Shown piece by piece: positions 37,544 to 51,046 of a DNA stretch of 64,000 bases (position 1 is its first letter; the number at the start of each line of letters is the position of its first letter). The DNA is from Pseudosulfitobacter pseudonitzschiae (GTDB lineage: Bacteria; Pseudomonadota; Alphaproteobacteria; Rhodobacterales; Rhodobacteraceae). The notes beneath the pieces are model-generated. The model ran no database searches. It worked only from the letters and a program-made list of their open reading frames with translations, and had not been told where the DNA came from. Made by a program: the position numbers and the translations under genes. The stretch lies in contig NZ_CP022415.1 in the NCBI RefSeq assembly GCF_002222635.1, positions 2,418,001-2,482,000 of the forward strand, given 5' to 3'.

Positions 37544-37978
37544 TTACAGGCTGGGCTGTTTGGTGCTCAGACCGATTTCACTGCCCATAGCGACCATGTC
37601 GCCCAGCAGCTTGGCCGCGTCGTCGACAGGGCCCGGCTCGTTCTGGAAGTTTTCCTTGGCCGTTTTGTACATATTCTCAGCTTCTTCGTACATCTCGTCG
37701 AGATGTTCCTGAGTCATGTCCCCCCGCGCCATCGCGCGTTCGGCCAAAACGGTCACGCCATCTGCGTTGATCTCGGCAAAGCCGCCGGTGACAACGTATT
37801 CGGCTGTCTTGCCATCTGCGTCGACCCGCAACAGGCCGGGACGCAGCGTTGTGATGGTCGGCGCATGGCCTGCCATCACGGTCAGATCCCCATCGGCGCC
37901 GGGGATCGAAACCGAGGTCGCGGCGTGCGAAGCAAGGCTGCGCGCGGGCGAAACCAGATCGAATTGCATATCTGCCAT
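37544..37978 (-). CDS. atpC: ATP synthase F1 epsilon subunit
   Basis: A 144-residue subunit of the central stalk. The N-terminal beta-barrel shows [20 protein letters not shown] then [20 protein letters not shown], with the C-terminal helices after about residue 90 carrying the usual regulatory hairpin. Last gene of the atpHAGDC operon, 69 bp after atpD. Confidence 0.97.
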   Translation of the reverse strand: MADMQFDLVSPARSLASHAATSVSIPGADGDLTVMAGHAPTITTLRPGLLRVDADGKTAEYVVTGGFAEINADGVTVLAERAMARGDMTQEHLDEMYEEAENMYKTAKENFQNEPGPVDDAAKLLGDMVAMGSEIGLSTKQPSL

Positions 37979-38047
37979 TGTGTTCCCCTTGGATCAGGCA
38001 CATCGCCCGGACAACAGCATTTGCCGTCCGGGCTTTGTGATTGGGAT

Positions 38048-40376
<2,329 letters not shown>

Positions 40377-40390
40377 TGCCTTATCTCTCC

Positions 40391-41929
<1,539 letters not shown>

Positions 41930-42490
41930 TTATCCGACCTCTTTCATTACGTTCTGGAGGGAATTGAGCTTGGAGCGGATCGACGTATCGATCATCTTCG
42001 AGCCCACTTTGACGACAAGACCGCCGATGAGGCTTTCATCAACGGTCGCATTAATAGTCACGGTTTTGCCCATCGACGCCGTCAGCGTCTTGGCCAATTT
42101 GTCAGACTGCGTCTTGGTCAGCGCCTTGGCCGATGTGACATCGGCGGTCACTTCGCCTTTGTCTTGGGCGATCACGTCGCGCAGGGTCTGTACCAGTTGC
42201 GGCAGCACGAACAGACGGCGCTTTTGCGCCATCAGTGCCAGCGTGTTGGACATCACACCCGACAATTCCATGTTTTTCGCCAGCGCCGACACCGCTGCAC
42301 CTTGCTGGTCGCGGGTATAGATCGGCGAATGGATCATGGCATTGAAATCGTCCGACTGCGCCATGGCATCTTGCAGGACAGCAATATCGGTCTCAATGGC
42401 TTTTACGGAGTTGGTCTCTTTAGCCAAGTCGTAGACGGCAGTCGCATAGCGTTTGGCGATGCCTGTGGAGATCGAAGCAGGTTCGGACAC
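41930..42490 (-). CDS. atpH: ATP synthase F1 delta subunit
   Basis: A 186-residue stator subunit with the N-terminal six-helix bundle GIAKRYATAVYDLAKE and the C-terminal LIGGLVVKVGSKMIDTSIRS signature. I chose the GTG at 42490 (VSEPASIS) because a GGAAGG lies six bases upstream and related proteins start with MSEPASIS; a frame running upstream lacks homology. It heads the F1 operon; F0 genes are elsewhere, as in other alphaproteobacteria. Confidence 0.95.
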   Translation of the reverse strand: MSEPASISTGIAKRYATAVYDLAKETNSVKAIETDIAVLQDAMAQSDDFNAMIHSPIYTRDQQGAAVSALAKNMELSGVMSNTLALMAQKRRLFVLPQLVQTLRDVIAQDKGEVTADVTSAKALTKTQSDKLAKTLTASMGKTVTINATVDESLIGGLVVKVGSKMIDTSIRSKLNSLQNVMKEVG

Positions 42491-42592
42491 GTCCACCCTT
42501 CCAATATCTGGCCTCGTCTTCGCCGCATCAGCGCCGATAGAACGAGGGTGTTGGCGCGGGCTGATGGGCATCAATCCGCTGAAATCAGGGGG

Positions 42593-42621
42593 GATGTATC
42601 AGACCCCCGCGCACCCCGCAA
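42593..42621 (-). promoter_or_regulatory. Candidate promoter of the atpHAGDC operon
   Basis: Read leftwards: -35 TTGCGG (42621-42616), 17-base spacer and -10 TACATC (42598-42593), about 100 bp ahead of the atpH start. The -35 match is fair and the -10 weak. Confidence 0.35.
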
Positions 42622-42799
42622 CTGTGGAGAGCACCGGATGCAAAAGGCTGTTTTTATTTAATTTCAAACCCTTACCCCAAGTGCGACGCTTTGCGCAGAC
42701 GAAAATGTTAAAAAACTGTATCGATCGAGGGCCCCAACTGAGCGATTCCGAGGCATTCACCACAAATTTACCACCGCTGCTTCATCGCACAGACCCGCC

Positions 42800-42860
42800 C
42801 TTCATCTTGCCGGAAAAACTCCGGGGGACGGCCGCAGGCCGGGGGGCTGGCCCCCTGCCC
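42800..42860. repeat. Dispersed intergenic repeat, copy B
   Basis: Starts CTTCATCTTGCC, then AACTCCGGGGG and two hairpins built from CGGCC/GGCCG and GGGG..CCCC arms, as in copies A and C. It lies just past the 3' end of the leftward aldolase gene (stop at 42873) and upstream of atpH. Confidence 0.8.
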
Positions 42861-42872
42861 ATGCGCCGAATA

Positions 42873-43703
42873 CTAGTGATCGTAACCCGGATTGGTCCGC
42901 TTCAGCTTGCGCATCAGCCCCGGCCAGATCAGGTTGTCACCATAGCCCGGCGTGAACGCCCCCTTGGCCTGTGCCTGCACGGTGTCGGCCATTGCCTGGT
43001 CTTCCTCGTGCAGGTTTTCGGTGCCCGCGGCCTGCGCAAAGATTTGCGTCTTGCAGGCGTTCTCGAGGAAATACATCCGCAGGAAGGCAATCGCACAGTT
43101 CGGCCCCACCGTCAGCGTGCCGTGGTTGCGCAGCATCAGCAGCGACTTGTCACCCAGATCGTTCACGATCCGCTCGCGCTCGTCCAGTTCCAGCGCGATG
43201 CCTTCATAGTCGTGATAGGCCAGATCGTTGTTCACGATCATCGAGAACTGGGTATAGCGGCGCAGCCCGCCATTCTGCACTGACACCGCCACGCCATAGG
43301 GCGTGTGTACATGAATTACACAGCCCGCATCGTGGCGTGCGGCGTGAATGGCCGAATGAATGGTAAAGCCCGCAGGATTGATATTGTAGGGCGTGTCCTG
43401 ACAAATATTGCCCTCGAGATCGATCTTGACCAGCGAAGACGCTGTCATTTCGTCGAACATCACGCCGTAAGGATTGATCAAGAACCGCTCGGACCCGTCC
43501 TCATCCGGTAAACGCGCCGAGATGTGGGTAAAGACCAGATCGGTCCAGCCATGCATCGCGCACAGCCGGTAGGTGGCGGCCAGTTGGCAGCGCAGGGCCC
43601 ATTCCTGTTCCGGAACTTTGCCCTTGAGCGAGGGCATCTCCATCGGATCGGGCATGTCCTTGATGTCCATGGCCGTGGGCATGGCGGTGGCTGCATCTTT
43701 CAT
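42873..43703 (-). CDS. Class II aldolase/adducin family protein
   Basis: A 276-residue metal-dependent aldolase-fold protein. MHGWTDLVFTHISARLP, INPYGVMFDEMTASSLVKID and the metal-binding VIHVHTPYGVAVS with a later LRNHGTLTVG are the family motifs. Substrate unknown; many such proteins are decarboxylases or aldolases of sugar derivatives. The ATG at 43703 follows GGGAGGAGAG, a strong ribosome-binding site; an upstream in-frame ATG is not needed. Confidence 0.92.
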   Translation of the reverse strand: MKDAATAMPTAMDIKDMPDPMEMPSLKGKVPEQEWALRCQLAATYRLCAMHGWTDLVFTHISARLPDEDGSERFLINPYGVMFDEMTASSLVKIDLEGNICQDTPYNINPAGFTIHSAIHAARHDAGCVIHVHTPYGVAVSVQNGGLRRYTQFSMIVNNDLAYHDYEGIALELDERERIVNDLGDKSLLMLRNHGTLTVGPNCAIAFLRMYFLENACKTQIFAQAAGTENLHEEDQAMADTVQAQAKGAFTPGYGDNLIWPGLMRKLKRTNPGYDH

Positions 43704-43875
43704 CGGTCTCTCCTCCCAGACGAGCAATTTGTTGGCCCGAGCCTAGACCAACGCACGCGCAAAAGGAAATGACGCAGCGTTCCACGCAACGGCTTTTCGG
43801 CGTGATCGGGCCGAGACGTTGAAACGGCTGTGTCTGGATGCGCCAAGGGTGCCGCGCGGCAGGTGGATTGCGCGC

Positions 43876-44616
43876 TCAGATCGGTTTTGCGCTGGGTTCG
43901 GTCAACCCGTCCAGCACGCCGACCCGCTTACGCACCCGGCTGGTCGTGCCCTTGGGTGGATAGACCAGCTTGGACGCCTCGACCATGAACGCGCCCCCTG
44001 CGAACATGCCGGGCATCGAGCGGCCCACGCCTTCGAACATGCCTGCGGATTTCATCCACAGCCGCTTGCCCGACGGAAACTGGTAGAGCGCGCCCACATG
44101 GCGTTCAGGCAAAAACTGGTGTTTGCGCAGCTGGGTTTCCAGTTGGGACGCCGAATAGGGCCGCCCGTATCCGAACGGCGTGCGGTCGCGCCGCGACCAC
44201 AGACCTGCGCGGTTGGGAACGATGAACAGCGCTTTGCCCCCCGGCCCCAGCACCCGCCAGCATTCTTCCAGCAGCTCCTGCGGACGGTCCGAGGTTTCCA
44301 ACCCGTGCAACACCACCAGCTTGTCCACATGGCCGGTTTCGACGGGCCACATCGTCTCTTCTATCAGCGCCGACACATTGGGCTGACCTGCGGGCCAGGG
44401 CATCACGCCCTGCGGCCCCGGCATCAATGCCATCACCCGGCGCGCGTCGGGCATATAGGGGCGCAACAGCGGCACCGCAAAGCCATAGCCCGCAACAGTT
44501 TGCCCCTTGGCCTCGGGCCACAGTTGCAGCATACGCCCGCGCAGCGATTTCTGCGCGGCACGCCCCAGCGCGCTGCGATAATAGAAATTGCGCAAGTCCT
44601 GTACGTCGAGGTGCAT
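43876..44616 (-). CDS. Class I SAM-dependent methyltransferase
   Basis: A 246-residue protein. Motif I is degenerate ([18 protein letters not shown]), but the order motif-post I ([14 protein letters not shown]), [15 protein letters not shown] and [19 protein letters not shown] (the usual LrPGG motif) marks a methyltransferase of the UbiE/Bioc-like group. Substrate unknown. It is divergent from gloB, with 68 bp between the starts, a pairing I believe common in this clade. Confidence 0.85.
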   Translation of the reverse strand: MHLDVQDLRNFYYRSALGRAAQKSLRGRMLQLWPEAKGQTVAGYGFAVPLLRPYMPDARRVMALMPGPQGVMPWPAGQPNVSALIEETMWPVETGHVDKLVVLHGLETSDRPQELLEECWRVLGPGGKALFIVPNRAGLWSRRDRTPFGYGRPYSASQLETQLRKHQFLPERHVGALYQFPSGKRLWMKSAGMFEGVGRSMPGMFAGGAFMVEASKLVYPPKGTTSRVRKRVGVLDGLTEPSAKPI

Positions 44617-44684
44617 TGCAGCCCTTCATCGGATCGGCCAAGCTGGCCCTTGCGCCGATCCTATCAACCGTGAAGGAAATGACC

Positions 44685-45452
44685 ATGCCTCTTGAACTCG
44701 TCACTGTGCCCTGCCTTGAAGACAATTATGCCTTTTTGGTCCACGACGCCGACAGCGGCGAAACCGCGGTGATTGATGTGCCCGAAGCCGGACCGATCAA
44801 GGCAGCGCTGGCCGCGCGCGACTGGACGCTGAGCCATGTGCTGCTTACACACCACCACTGGGACCATGTCGATGGTCTGCCCGAGTTGCTGGCCGATCAT
44901 CCAGCCAAGGTTGTGGGCGCTTCGGCAGATGCGCACCGTCTGCCGCCGCTGGATCTGGCTGTGGCCGAAGGTGACAGCTTTACCGTGGGCAGTGATTCCT
45001 TCGAGGTTCTGGACGTGAGCGGCCACACCGTCGGCCATATCGCCTTTTACGCACCCGCGTCGAAACTGGTGTTTACCGCCGACAGCCTGATGGCACTGGG
45101 CTGTGGCCGCCTGTTCGAGGGCACGCCCGCGCAGATGCTGGACAGCATGACCAAGCTGGCCGCCCTGCCCGGCGACACAACGGTTTGTTCGGGACATGAA
45201 TACACCACCACAAACGCAAATTTCGCCGCGACGGTTGACCCGCAAAACGCTGCACTTATATCTCGTACACAGGACATCGCGGAGAAACGCGCCGCCGGGA
45301 TGCCCACTGTACCTTCCAAGCTTCAGCTTGAACTGGACACCAATCCTTTTCTGCGCGCCTCAGACCCTGCCATTGCCGCCCATCTGGACATGGCAGGCGC
45401 AACGCCACTGGACGTTTTTACCGAAATCCGCGCCCGCCGCGACCGGTTCTGA
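44685..45452 (+). CDS. gloB: Hydroxyacylglutathione hydrolase (glyoxalase II)
   Basis: A 255-residue metallo-beta-lactamase-fold enzyme that hydrolyses S-lactoylglutathione to lactate, finishing methylglyoxal detoxification. The metal motif is LTHHHWDHVDG, followed by SGHTVGHIAFY, FTADSL and the C-terminal CSGHEYTTTNANFA. The ATG at 44685 follows AAGGAA by seven bases; a neighbouring ATG at 44679 is too close to it. Confidence 0.96.
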   Translation: MPLELVTVPCLEDNYAFLVHDADSGETAVIDVPEAGPIKAALAARDWTLSHVLLTHHHWDHVDGLPELLADHPAKVVGASADAHRLPPLDLAVAEGDSFTVGSDSFEVLDVSGHTVGHIAFYAPASKLVFTADSLMALGCGRLFEGTPAQMLDSMTKLAALPGDTTVCSGHEYTTTNANFAATVDPQNAALISRTQDIAEKRAAGMPTVPSKLQLELDTNPFLRASDPAIAAHLDMAGATPLDVFTEIRARRDRF

Positions 45453-45494
45453 CGCCCGCCATTCGCAACAATCGATAGCGTTTCATCGGGTATT

Positions 45495-45508
45495 GTCACT
45501 TTTGTGAC
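45495..45508. promoter_or_regulatory. Palindrome GTCAC-TTTT-GTGAC upstream of clpA
   Basis: A perfect 5 bp inverted repeat with a 4-base spacer, 43 bp after the gloB stop and about 124 bp before the clpA start. It resembles a small transcription-factor site (FNR/CRP-like half-sites are TGTCA-type). No regulator can be named. Confidence 0.25.
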
Positions 45509-45631
45509 TGGTTTATGAAAGAAAACCCTTGAAGCCAGCCGTCGATCAACCAAACTCTAACAGTATGAGGCCATGGTTGGCGGAGGGACGCCAAAATGTC
45601 CCCACCGACCCAGATCAGAAGGAGCACGAGC

Positions 45632-47953
45632 GTGCCTTCATTCTCGACGACATTGGAAAAAGCAATCCATTCCGCGCTGGCGCTGGCAAACGAGCGTCGC
45701 CACGAATTCGCAACGCTGGAGCATTTGCTGTTGGCGTTGGTCGAAGAACCCGACGCCAAACGTGTCATGCAGGCATGCAGCGTCGATGTTGACGAACTGC
45801 GCACCACGCTGAACGAATTTGTCGACGAGGATCTGTCGAACCTTGTGACAGATATCGACGGCAGCGAAGCAGTGCCAACAGCGGCCTTCCAACGCGTAAT
45901 CCAGCGTGCGGCGATCCATGTGCAGTCTTCGGGCCGCACCGAAGTGACCGGTGCCAACGTTCTGGTCGCGATCTTTGCCGAACGCGAAAGCAACGCGGCC
46001 TATTTCCTGCAGGAGCAGGACATGACCCGCTATGATGCGGTCAACTTTATCGCCCACGGCGTCGCCAAAGACCCTGCTTTCGGCGATCCGCGCCCCGTTT
46101 CCGGCGCGCCCGAGCACGAAGACGAGCCGCAAGGCGTGACCGAAGGCGAGAAAAAGGATTCGGCGCTTGAGAAATACTGCGTCGATCTGAACGCAAAATC
46201 GCGCGAAGGCGACATTGATCCGCTGATCGGTCGTGACAGCGAAGTGGAACGTTGCATTCAGGTTCTCTGCCGCCGGCGCAAGAACAACCCGCTGCTGGTG
46301 GGGGATCCCGGTGTGGGCAAAACTGCCATCGCCGAAGGTCTGGCGCGCAAGATCGTATCGGGCGAAACCCCCGAGGTTCTGGCCAACACCACGATCTATT
46401 CGCTGGACATGGGCGCGTTGCTGGCAGGCACCCGCTATCGTGGCGACTTTGAAGAGCGCCTGAAAGCCGTCGTGACCGAGCTGGAAGCGCACAAGGATGC
46501 GGTTCTGTTCATCGACGAGATTCACACCGTGATCGGTGCCGGTGCCACCTCGGGTGGGGCAATGGACGCATCGAACCTGCTGAAGCCTGCGCTTCAGGGG
46601 GGCAAACTGCGCACCATGGGCTCGACTACGTATAAAGAGTTCCGCCAGCACTTCGAAAAAGACCGCGCCCTGTCGCGCCGGTTCCAGAAAATCGACGTCA
46701 GCGAACCGTCGGTCGAAGATGCGGTGAAAATCCTGCGCGGTCTTAAGCCGTATTTCGAGGAACACCATTCGGTGAAATACACCTCGGATGCGATCAAGAC
46801 ATCGGTAGAACTGGCCAGCCGGTACATCAACGACCGCAAGCTGCCCGACAGCGCCATCGACGTCATCGACGAGGCGGGTGCCGCACAGCATCTGGTGGTT
46901 GCCAACAAGCGGCGCAAAACCATCGGCACCAAGGAGATCGAGGCCGTCGTGGCCAAGATCGCCCGCATCCCGCCGAAAAACGTGTCGAAAGATGACGCCG
47001 AGGTGCTCAAGGATCTTGAAGGGTCGCTGAAACGCGTCGTCTTTGGTCAGGATAACGCAATCGAGGCACTTGCCTCGGCCATCAAACTGTCGCGTGCGGG
47101 CCTGCGCGAGCCGGAAAAACCCATCGGCAACTACCTGTTCGCAGGGCCGACCGGCGTGGGCAAAACCGAAGTGGCAAAACAACTGGCAGATACGCTGGGT
47201 GTGCAACTGCTGCGTTTCGATATGTCCGAATACATGGAGAAACACGCGGTCAGCCGATTGATCGGTGCCCCTCCGGGCTATGTCGGCTTTGATCAGGGCG
47301 GCTTGCTGACCGACGGAATCGATCAGCACCCACACTGCGTTCTGCTGCTGGACGAGATGGAAAAGGCGCACCCGGATGTCTACAACATCCTGTTGCAGGT
47401 CATGGATCATGGCCGCCTGACCGACCACAACGGCCGCACGGTGGATTTCCGCAATGTGGTGCTGATCATGACCTCGAACGCCGGTGCGGCTGAACAGGCC
47501 AAAGAGGCAATCGGCTTTGGCCGCGACCGTCGCGAGGGCGAGGATACAGCCGCCATCGAACGGACGTTCACGCCGGAATTCCGCAACCGTCTGGACGCGG
47601 TGATCAGCTTTGCGCCGCTGCCGAAAACGGTGATCATGCAAGTGGTCGAAAAGTTCGTGCTGCAACTCGAAGCACAGCTGATGGACCGTGGCGTGACGAT
47701 CGAACTGACCCGACCTGCCGCCGAATGGCTGGCCGACAAAGGCTATGACAGCAAGATGGGAGCGCGTCCCTTGGGCCGTGTTATTCAGGAATACATCAAA
47801 AAGCCGCTGGCCGAAGAGTTGCTCTTTGGCAAGCTGGCCAAAGGTGGAGTTGTCAAAGTCGGTATGAAAAACGGTGTGCTGGACCTGAAGATCGAAGGAC
47901 CGGACAAACCAAGGATTTCAGGCAACAAGCCGCCGCTTCTGACGGCTGAATGA
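45632..47953 (+). CDS. clpA: ATP-dependent Clp protease ATPase subunit ClpA
   Basis: A 773-residue AAA+ unfoldase that feeds ClpP. The N domain ([20 protein letters not shown]) is followed by AAA-1 (Walker [15 protein letters not shown], Walker [15 protein letters not shown]) and AAA-2 ([27 protein letters not shown]). The start is GTG at 45632, eight bases after AGAAGGAG; ATG at 45596 has no suitable site. ClpS is not next to it. Its stop overlaps the M23 gene start by 4 bp. Confidence 0.97.
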   Translation: MPSFSTTLEKAIHSALALANERRHEFATLEHLLLALVEEPDAKRVMQACSVDVDELRTTLNEFVDEDLSNLVTDIDGSEAVPTAAFQRVIQRAAIHVQSSGRTEVTGANVLVAIFAERESNAAYFLQEQDMTRYDAVNFIAHGVAKDPAFGDPRPVSGAPEHEDEPQGVTEGEKKDSALEKYCVDLNAKSREGDIDPLIGRDSEVERCIQVLCRRRKNNPLLVGDPGVGKTAIAEGLARKIVSGETPEVLANTTIYSLDMGALLAGTRYRGDFEERLKAVVTELEAHKDAVLFIDEIHTVIGAGATSGGAMDASNLLKPALQGGKLRTMGSTTYKEFRQHFEKDRALSRRFQKIDVSEPSVEDAVKILRGLKPYFEEHHSVKYTSDAIKTSVELASRYINDRKLPDSAIDVIDEAGAAQHLVVANKRRKTIGTKEIEAVVAKIARIPPKNVSKDDAEVLKDLEGSLKRVVFGQDNAIEALASAIKLSRAGLREPEKPIGNYLFAGPTGVGKTEVAKQLADTLGVQLLRFDMSEYMEKHAVSRLIGAPPGYVGFDQGGLLTDGIDQHPHCVLLLDEMEKAHPDVYNILLQVMDHGRLTDHNGRTVDFRNVVLIMTSNAGAAEQAKEAIGFGRDRREGEDTAAIERTFTPEFRNRLDAVISFAPLPKTVIMQVVEKFVLQLEAQLMDRGVTIELTRPAAEWLADKGYDSKMGARPLGRVIQEYIKKPLAEELLFGKLAKGGVVKVGMKNGVLDLKIEGPDKPRISGNKPPLLTAE

Positions 47954-48921
47954 TCCGCGCGGTTTGCACCGCACTGACACTTACGCTCGTCGCAGGGATG
48001 CCTGCGGCGGGCGATCCTGTTTTGACGCCACCAATTGATTGTGATCTGGGGCGCGACTGCTTTATCCAGCAATATGTTGACCACGACAGCAGCGCGGGCG
48101 CGTCCGATTACTTGTGCGCGCCGCTCAGCTATGATGCGCACAAGGGCACCGATTTTAGCCTGCGTACCTTGCAACAGATGCAGGCGGGTGTGAACGTTCT
48201 GGCCAGCGCCCCCGGTACAGTCAAGGGCGTGCGCGACGGCATGGAGGACCGCATCTATACGACCTCGAACGCCGAGGAAATTAAGGGCCGCGAATGTGGC
48301 AACGGGCTGGTGATCGACCACGGAGATGGCTGGGAAACGCAATATTGCCACATGAAAAAAGACAGCCTGGCAGTCCACTCGGGCGATCAGGTCAGCCGCG
48401 GCAGCGTGCTGGGTCAGGTGGGGGTCAGTGGCCTCGCCCAGTTCCCTCACATCCACCTCAACGTGCGCCACAACGGCACCACCATCGACCCGTTTGATCC
48501 CGATGGCAAAATCACCTGCGGCACACCCGACCCAGACACCCTATGGCAAAACCCGCCGCCATACCGAGCGGGCGGCTTCCTTGACGTCGGCTTTTCCGAC
48601 GGTATTCCCGACTATGCCGACGTCAAATCAGGCAGCGCTGCCAAACCGTCCCTGCCTGTGGATGCACCCGCTCTGGTGGTTTACGGTTACGCCTTCGGTG
48701 GCCAGAAGGACGACAAACTACGCCTGGTCCTGACCGGTCCTGACGGCACGGTGGTCGATCAGACAATCGCGCTGGAAAAAACCCAAGCGCAGTTCTTTCG
48801 CGCCGTCGGCAAGCGTCTGAAGCGCGCCGTCTGGCCCACGGGCACTTACACGGGCATTGCCACTTTGTCCCGCAAGGGCCGCCAGATCGACACCCGCAGC
48901 GCCAACATCACCCTGCGCTAA
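47950..48921 (+). CDS. M23 family metallopeptidase, secreted
   Basis: A 323-residue protein with a signal peptide (about 1-20, [20 protein letters not shown]). The LytM zinc site is complete: H and D in DAHKGTDFSL and HxH in FPHIHLN. It likely cuts peptidoglycan crosslinks in the periplasm. Residues about 220-323 form a C-terminal extension (IVVYGYAFGGQKDDKLRLVL-like) beyond the usual domain. Translation is coupled to clpA by a 4 bp overlap, an odd pairing of cytosolic unfoldase and periplasmic hydrolase. Confidence 0.92.
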   Translation: MIRAVCTALTLTLVAGMPAAGDPVLTPPIDCDLGRDCFIQQYVDHDSSAGASDYLCAPLSYDAHKGTDFSLRTLQQMQAGVNVLASAPGTVKGVRDGMEDRIYTTSNAEEIKGRECGNGLVIDHGDGWETQYCHMKKDSLAVHSGDQVSRGSVLGQVGVSGLAQFPHIHLNVRHNGTTIDPFDPDGKITCGTPDPDTLWQNPPPYRAGGFLDVGFSDGIPDYADVKSGSAAKPSLPVDAPALVVYGYAFGGQKDDKLRLVLTGPDGTVVDQTIALEKTQAQFFRAVGKRLKRAVWPTGTYTGIATLSRKGRQIDTRSANITLR

Positions 48922-48928
48922 CGCGCCC

Positions 48929-48984
48929 CTTCATCTTGCCAGTAAACTCCGGGGGAGGCGCGCAGCGCCGGGGGCAGAGCCCCT
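48929..48984. repeat. Dispersed intergenic repeat, copy C
   Basis: Starts CTTCATCTTGCC, then AACTCCGGGGGAGG, a GGCGC..GCGCC hairpin and a GGGGC AGA GCCCC hairpin. It occupies nearly the whole gap between the M23 gene (stop 48921) and the convergent MotB-like gene (stop 48983), consistent with a bidirectional terminator. Confidence 0.82.
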
Positions 48985-51046
48985 ATTTCTCGGTAAATTT
49001 CAACTCGATACGACGGTTTTGCGCGCGGGCTTCGTCCGTGTCTGCAATGTCTACTGGCTGGTACTGCCCGAACCCGTTGGCCGACAGCCGGTCCGGCGGA
49101 ATGCCAAGGAAGTTCACCATATATTTCACGACCGACAGCGCCCGCGCCTGACTCAGTTCCCAGTTATCGGCAAACTCTCCCAGACCGGACAGGGGCACAT
49201 TGTCGGTGTGACCGTCGACGCGGATCACCCAGTCGATCTCGGGCGGAATGTCGGCGACCACGCTGCGCAGGATCGCTGCGATCTTGGCAATCTCGCGCTT
49301 CCCGTCAGCCGAAATTTCCGCAGCACCGGGCGGAAACAGAACTTCGGAAGAGAACACGAACCGGTCACCCTCGATCCGCACGCCCTCTTGGTTGCCCAAA
49401 ACGTCGCGCAAACGGCCAAAGAATTCTGAACGGTACTTTTCCAGATCCTGTGCTGCTGCTTCCAGTCGCTTGCGCTCTTGCTCTTCCAGCACACGGCGGC
49501 GGCGCTCTTCGGCTGCCACCCGCGCCAGAGCAGTGTTCAGATCCTGCCCCAGCGACAGCAGTTCAACTTGCGCAGCCTCGTCGCGCGATTTGGCATCGTC
49601 CAGCAGCGCCTGAAGCTGTCCCAATTGCGAACGCAACGCCGCGACCTGCTGGTTCAGCACCTCGGTCTGGCGTTGGGCGGCGGTGGATTTTTCCTGTTCC
49701 TCTGCCAGCTTGTCGCGCTCGGTCTGCAACAGCGCGGCACGGCGTTCTGCGTCGGTCATCGTCTCGTCGATAGCATTTTCAGCGGCCAGTTTCGCCGCCA
49801 GTGCAGCGGCCAGTTGCGCGCGCACTTCGGCGGCGTCTGCGGTCAGGGTTTCGGCATCTGTTTCAGCGGCCAGTTTCGCTGCCAAGGCGGCCTGCAATTG
49901 CGTCCGCAAATCGGCGTTTTGCGATTTTGCGGTTTCCGCCGCCGCCTTTTGCGCCGTGACATCGGCCAGTGCCGCCGTAAGACGCGCACGCAGATCCTGT
50001 GTTTCGGCGCTGCCTGCTTCAATTGTCGCTGTGGCCACGTCCAGCTGCCCCTGCAACGCAGCAAGCTGTCCTTCCAGCGCGTCTTTTTGCGCGGTCAGCG
50101 CCTGTGTCTGGCCAGCCAGTTCTTGCACGGTGCTGTCGGTGCCTTCGGCCTGCCCTTTCAGGGTTTCGACCTGCAACAAGGCAGCGACCAGTTGCGTGTC
50201 CAGATCGGCTTCGGCGGCGCGCGCGGCTGCGAGCAAGGTCAATGTTTCCTCGGCTTCCTTACGCTGCGCTTCCAGTGCCAGCGTCATCGAGGTCAGTTCG
50301 GCATCTGCCGCTTCAAGCCGTTCGCGCAACAGCTTTGCCGCCTCTGCTTCGGCCAGCCTTGCTGCTTCTTCCTCACTCAGCGCGTCTTGGGCCTCGTTCA
50401 ATTGCGTATCCAAGGCCGTCAACTGCCCTTCGGCCTCGGCATTCCTTGCCCGCAAATCGGCCACCAGCGCGTCCAGCGCCTCGCGACGCGCCGCCGCCAA
50501 ACGGGCCGCTTCGGTGCCTGCATCAATTTCTTCGCGGGCCTGCGCCAGTGCCAGATTCAGCGCCTCTTGCTCGGACAGCAATCGGACCTGCTCGGCCTGT
50601 AAATCCGCAACCGCGGCCTGCGCCTGATCGCGGTCGGCCAACAGCGCTGCAACCTGTGCTTCGAAACTTGTGATCCGTGTTTGCGCAGCTGCCAGTTCGC
50701 TGGCCTGCGCGTCGCGCTGTTCCGTCAGCGAGGTGATTAATGCCGCCTGATCCGACACCTGTTGCTGCGCATCGCTGAGCGTCGCCGACAGCGCCGACAG
50801 CCGTGCATCAAGCCGGTTGCCACGCTGCTCTTCCATCCCCAAAGCCTGCGCCAGAGCGGCAACTTCCCCGGCCAGTTGGTCCAGTTCGCTTTCCTGCCCC
50901 GAAATGGTTTCGCGCAACACATATTGCACCACCATAAAAATGGTCAGCACAAACATCAGCACCAGCAGCAGACCGGTCATCGCATCGACAAAGCCGGGCC
51001 AGATCGACCCCTGAAACCGTGACCCCGTGCGACGCGACAGGGCCAT
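48983..51046 (-). CDS. MotB-like OmpA-domain protein with a very long periplasmic coiled coil
   Basis: A 687-residue protein. A short cytosolic start leads to one membrane helix (about 22-44, TGLLLVLMFVLTIFMVV) preceded by D21 in WPGFVDAMTG, which matches the proton-binding Asp of MotB and ZorB. Residues about 48-545 are an almost unbroken Ala/Gln/Leu/Glu-rich coiled coil. Residues about 555-687 form an OmpA peptidoglycan-binding domain (VDGHTDNVPL, NRRIELKF). It overlaps its partner at 51046 by one base. It is probably the stator rod of an ion-driven motor; the force recipient is unknown. Confidence 0.88.
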   Translation of the reverse strand: MALSRRTGSRFQGSIWPGFVDAMTGLLLVLMFVLTIFMVVQYVLRETISGQESELDQLAGEVAALAQALGMEEQRGNRLDARLSALSATLSDAQQQVSDQAALITSLTEQRDAQASELAAAQTRITSFEAQVAALLADRDQAQAAVADLQAEQVRLLSEQEALNLALAQAREEIDAGTEAARLAAARREALDALVADLRARNAEAEGQLTALDTQLNEAQDALSEEEAARLAEAEAAKLLRERLEAADAELTSMTLALEAQRKEAEETLTLLAAARAAEADLDTQLVAALLQVETLKGQAEGTDSTVQELAGQTQALTAQKDALEGQLAALQGQLDVATATIEAGSAETQDLRARLTAALADVTAQKAAAETAKSQNADLRTQLQAALAAKLAAETDAETLTADAAEVRAQLAAALAAKLAAENAIDETMTDAERRAALLQTERDKLAEEQEKSTAAQRQTEVLNQQVAALRSQLGQLQALLDDAKSRDEAAQVELLSLGQDLNTALARVAAEERRRRVLEEQERKRLEAAAQDLEKYRSEFFGRLRDVLGNQEGVRIEGDRFVFSSEVLFPPGAAEISADGKREIAKIAAILRSVVADIPPEIDWVIRVDGHTDNVPLSGLGEFADNWELSQARALSVVKYMVNFLGIPPDRLSANGFGQYQPVDIADTDEARAQNRRIELKFTEK

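Larger units (their letters stand above)
42491..42872. other. 382 bp upstream region of the atp operon
   Basis: Contains the candidate atp promoter at 42593-42621, a moderately AT-rich patch at 42645-42720 and repeat copy B at 42800-42860. No gene is credible here. Confidence 0.6.
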
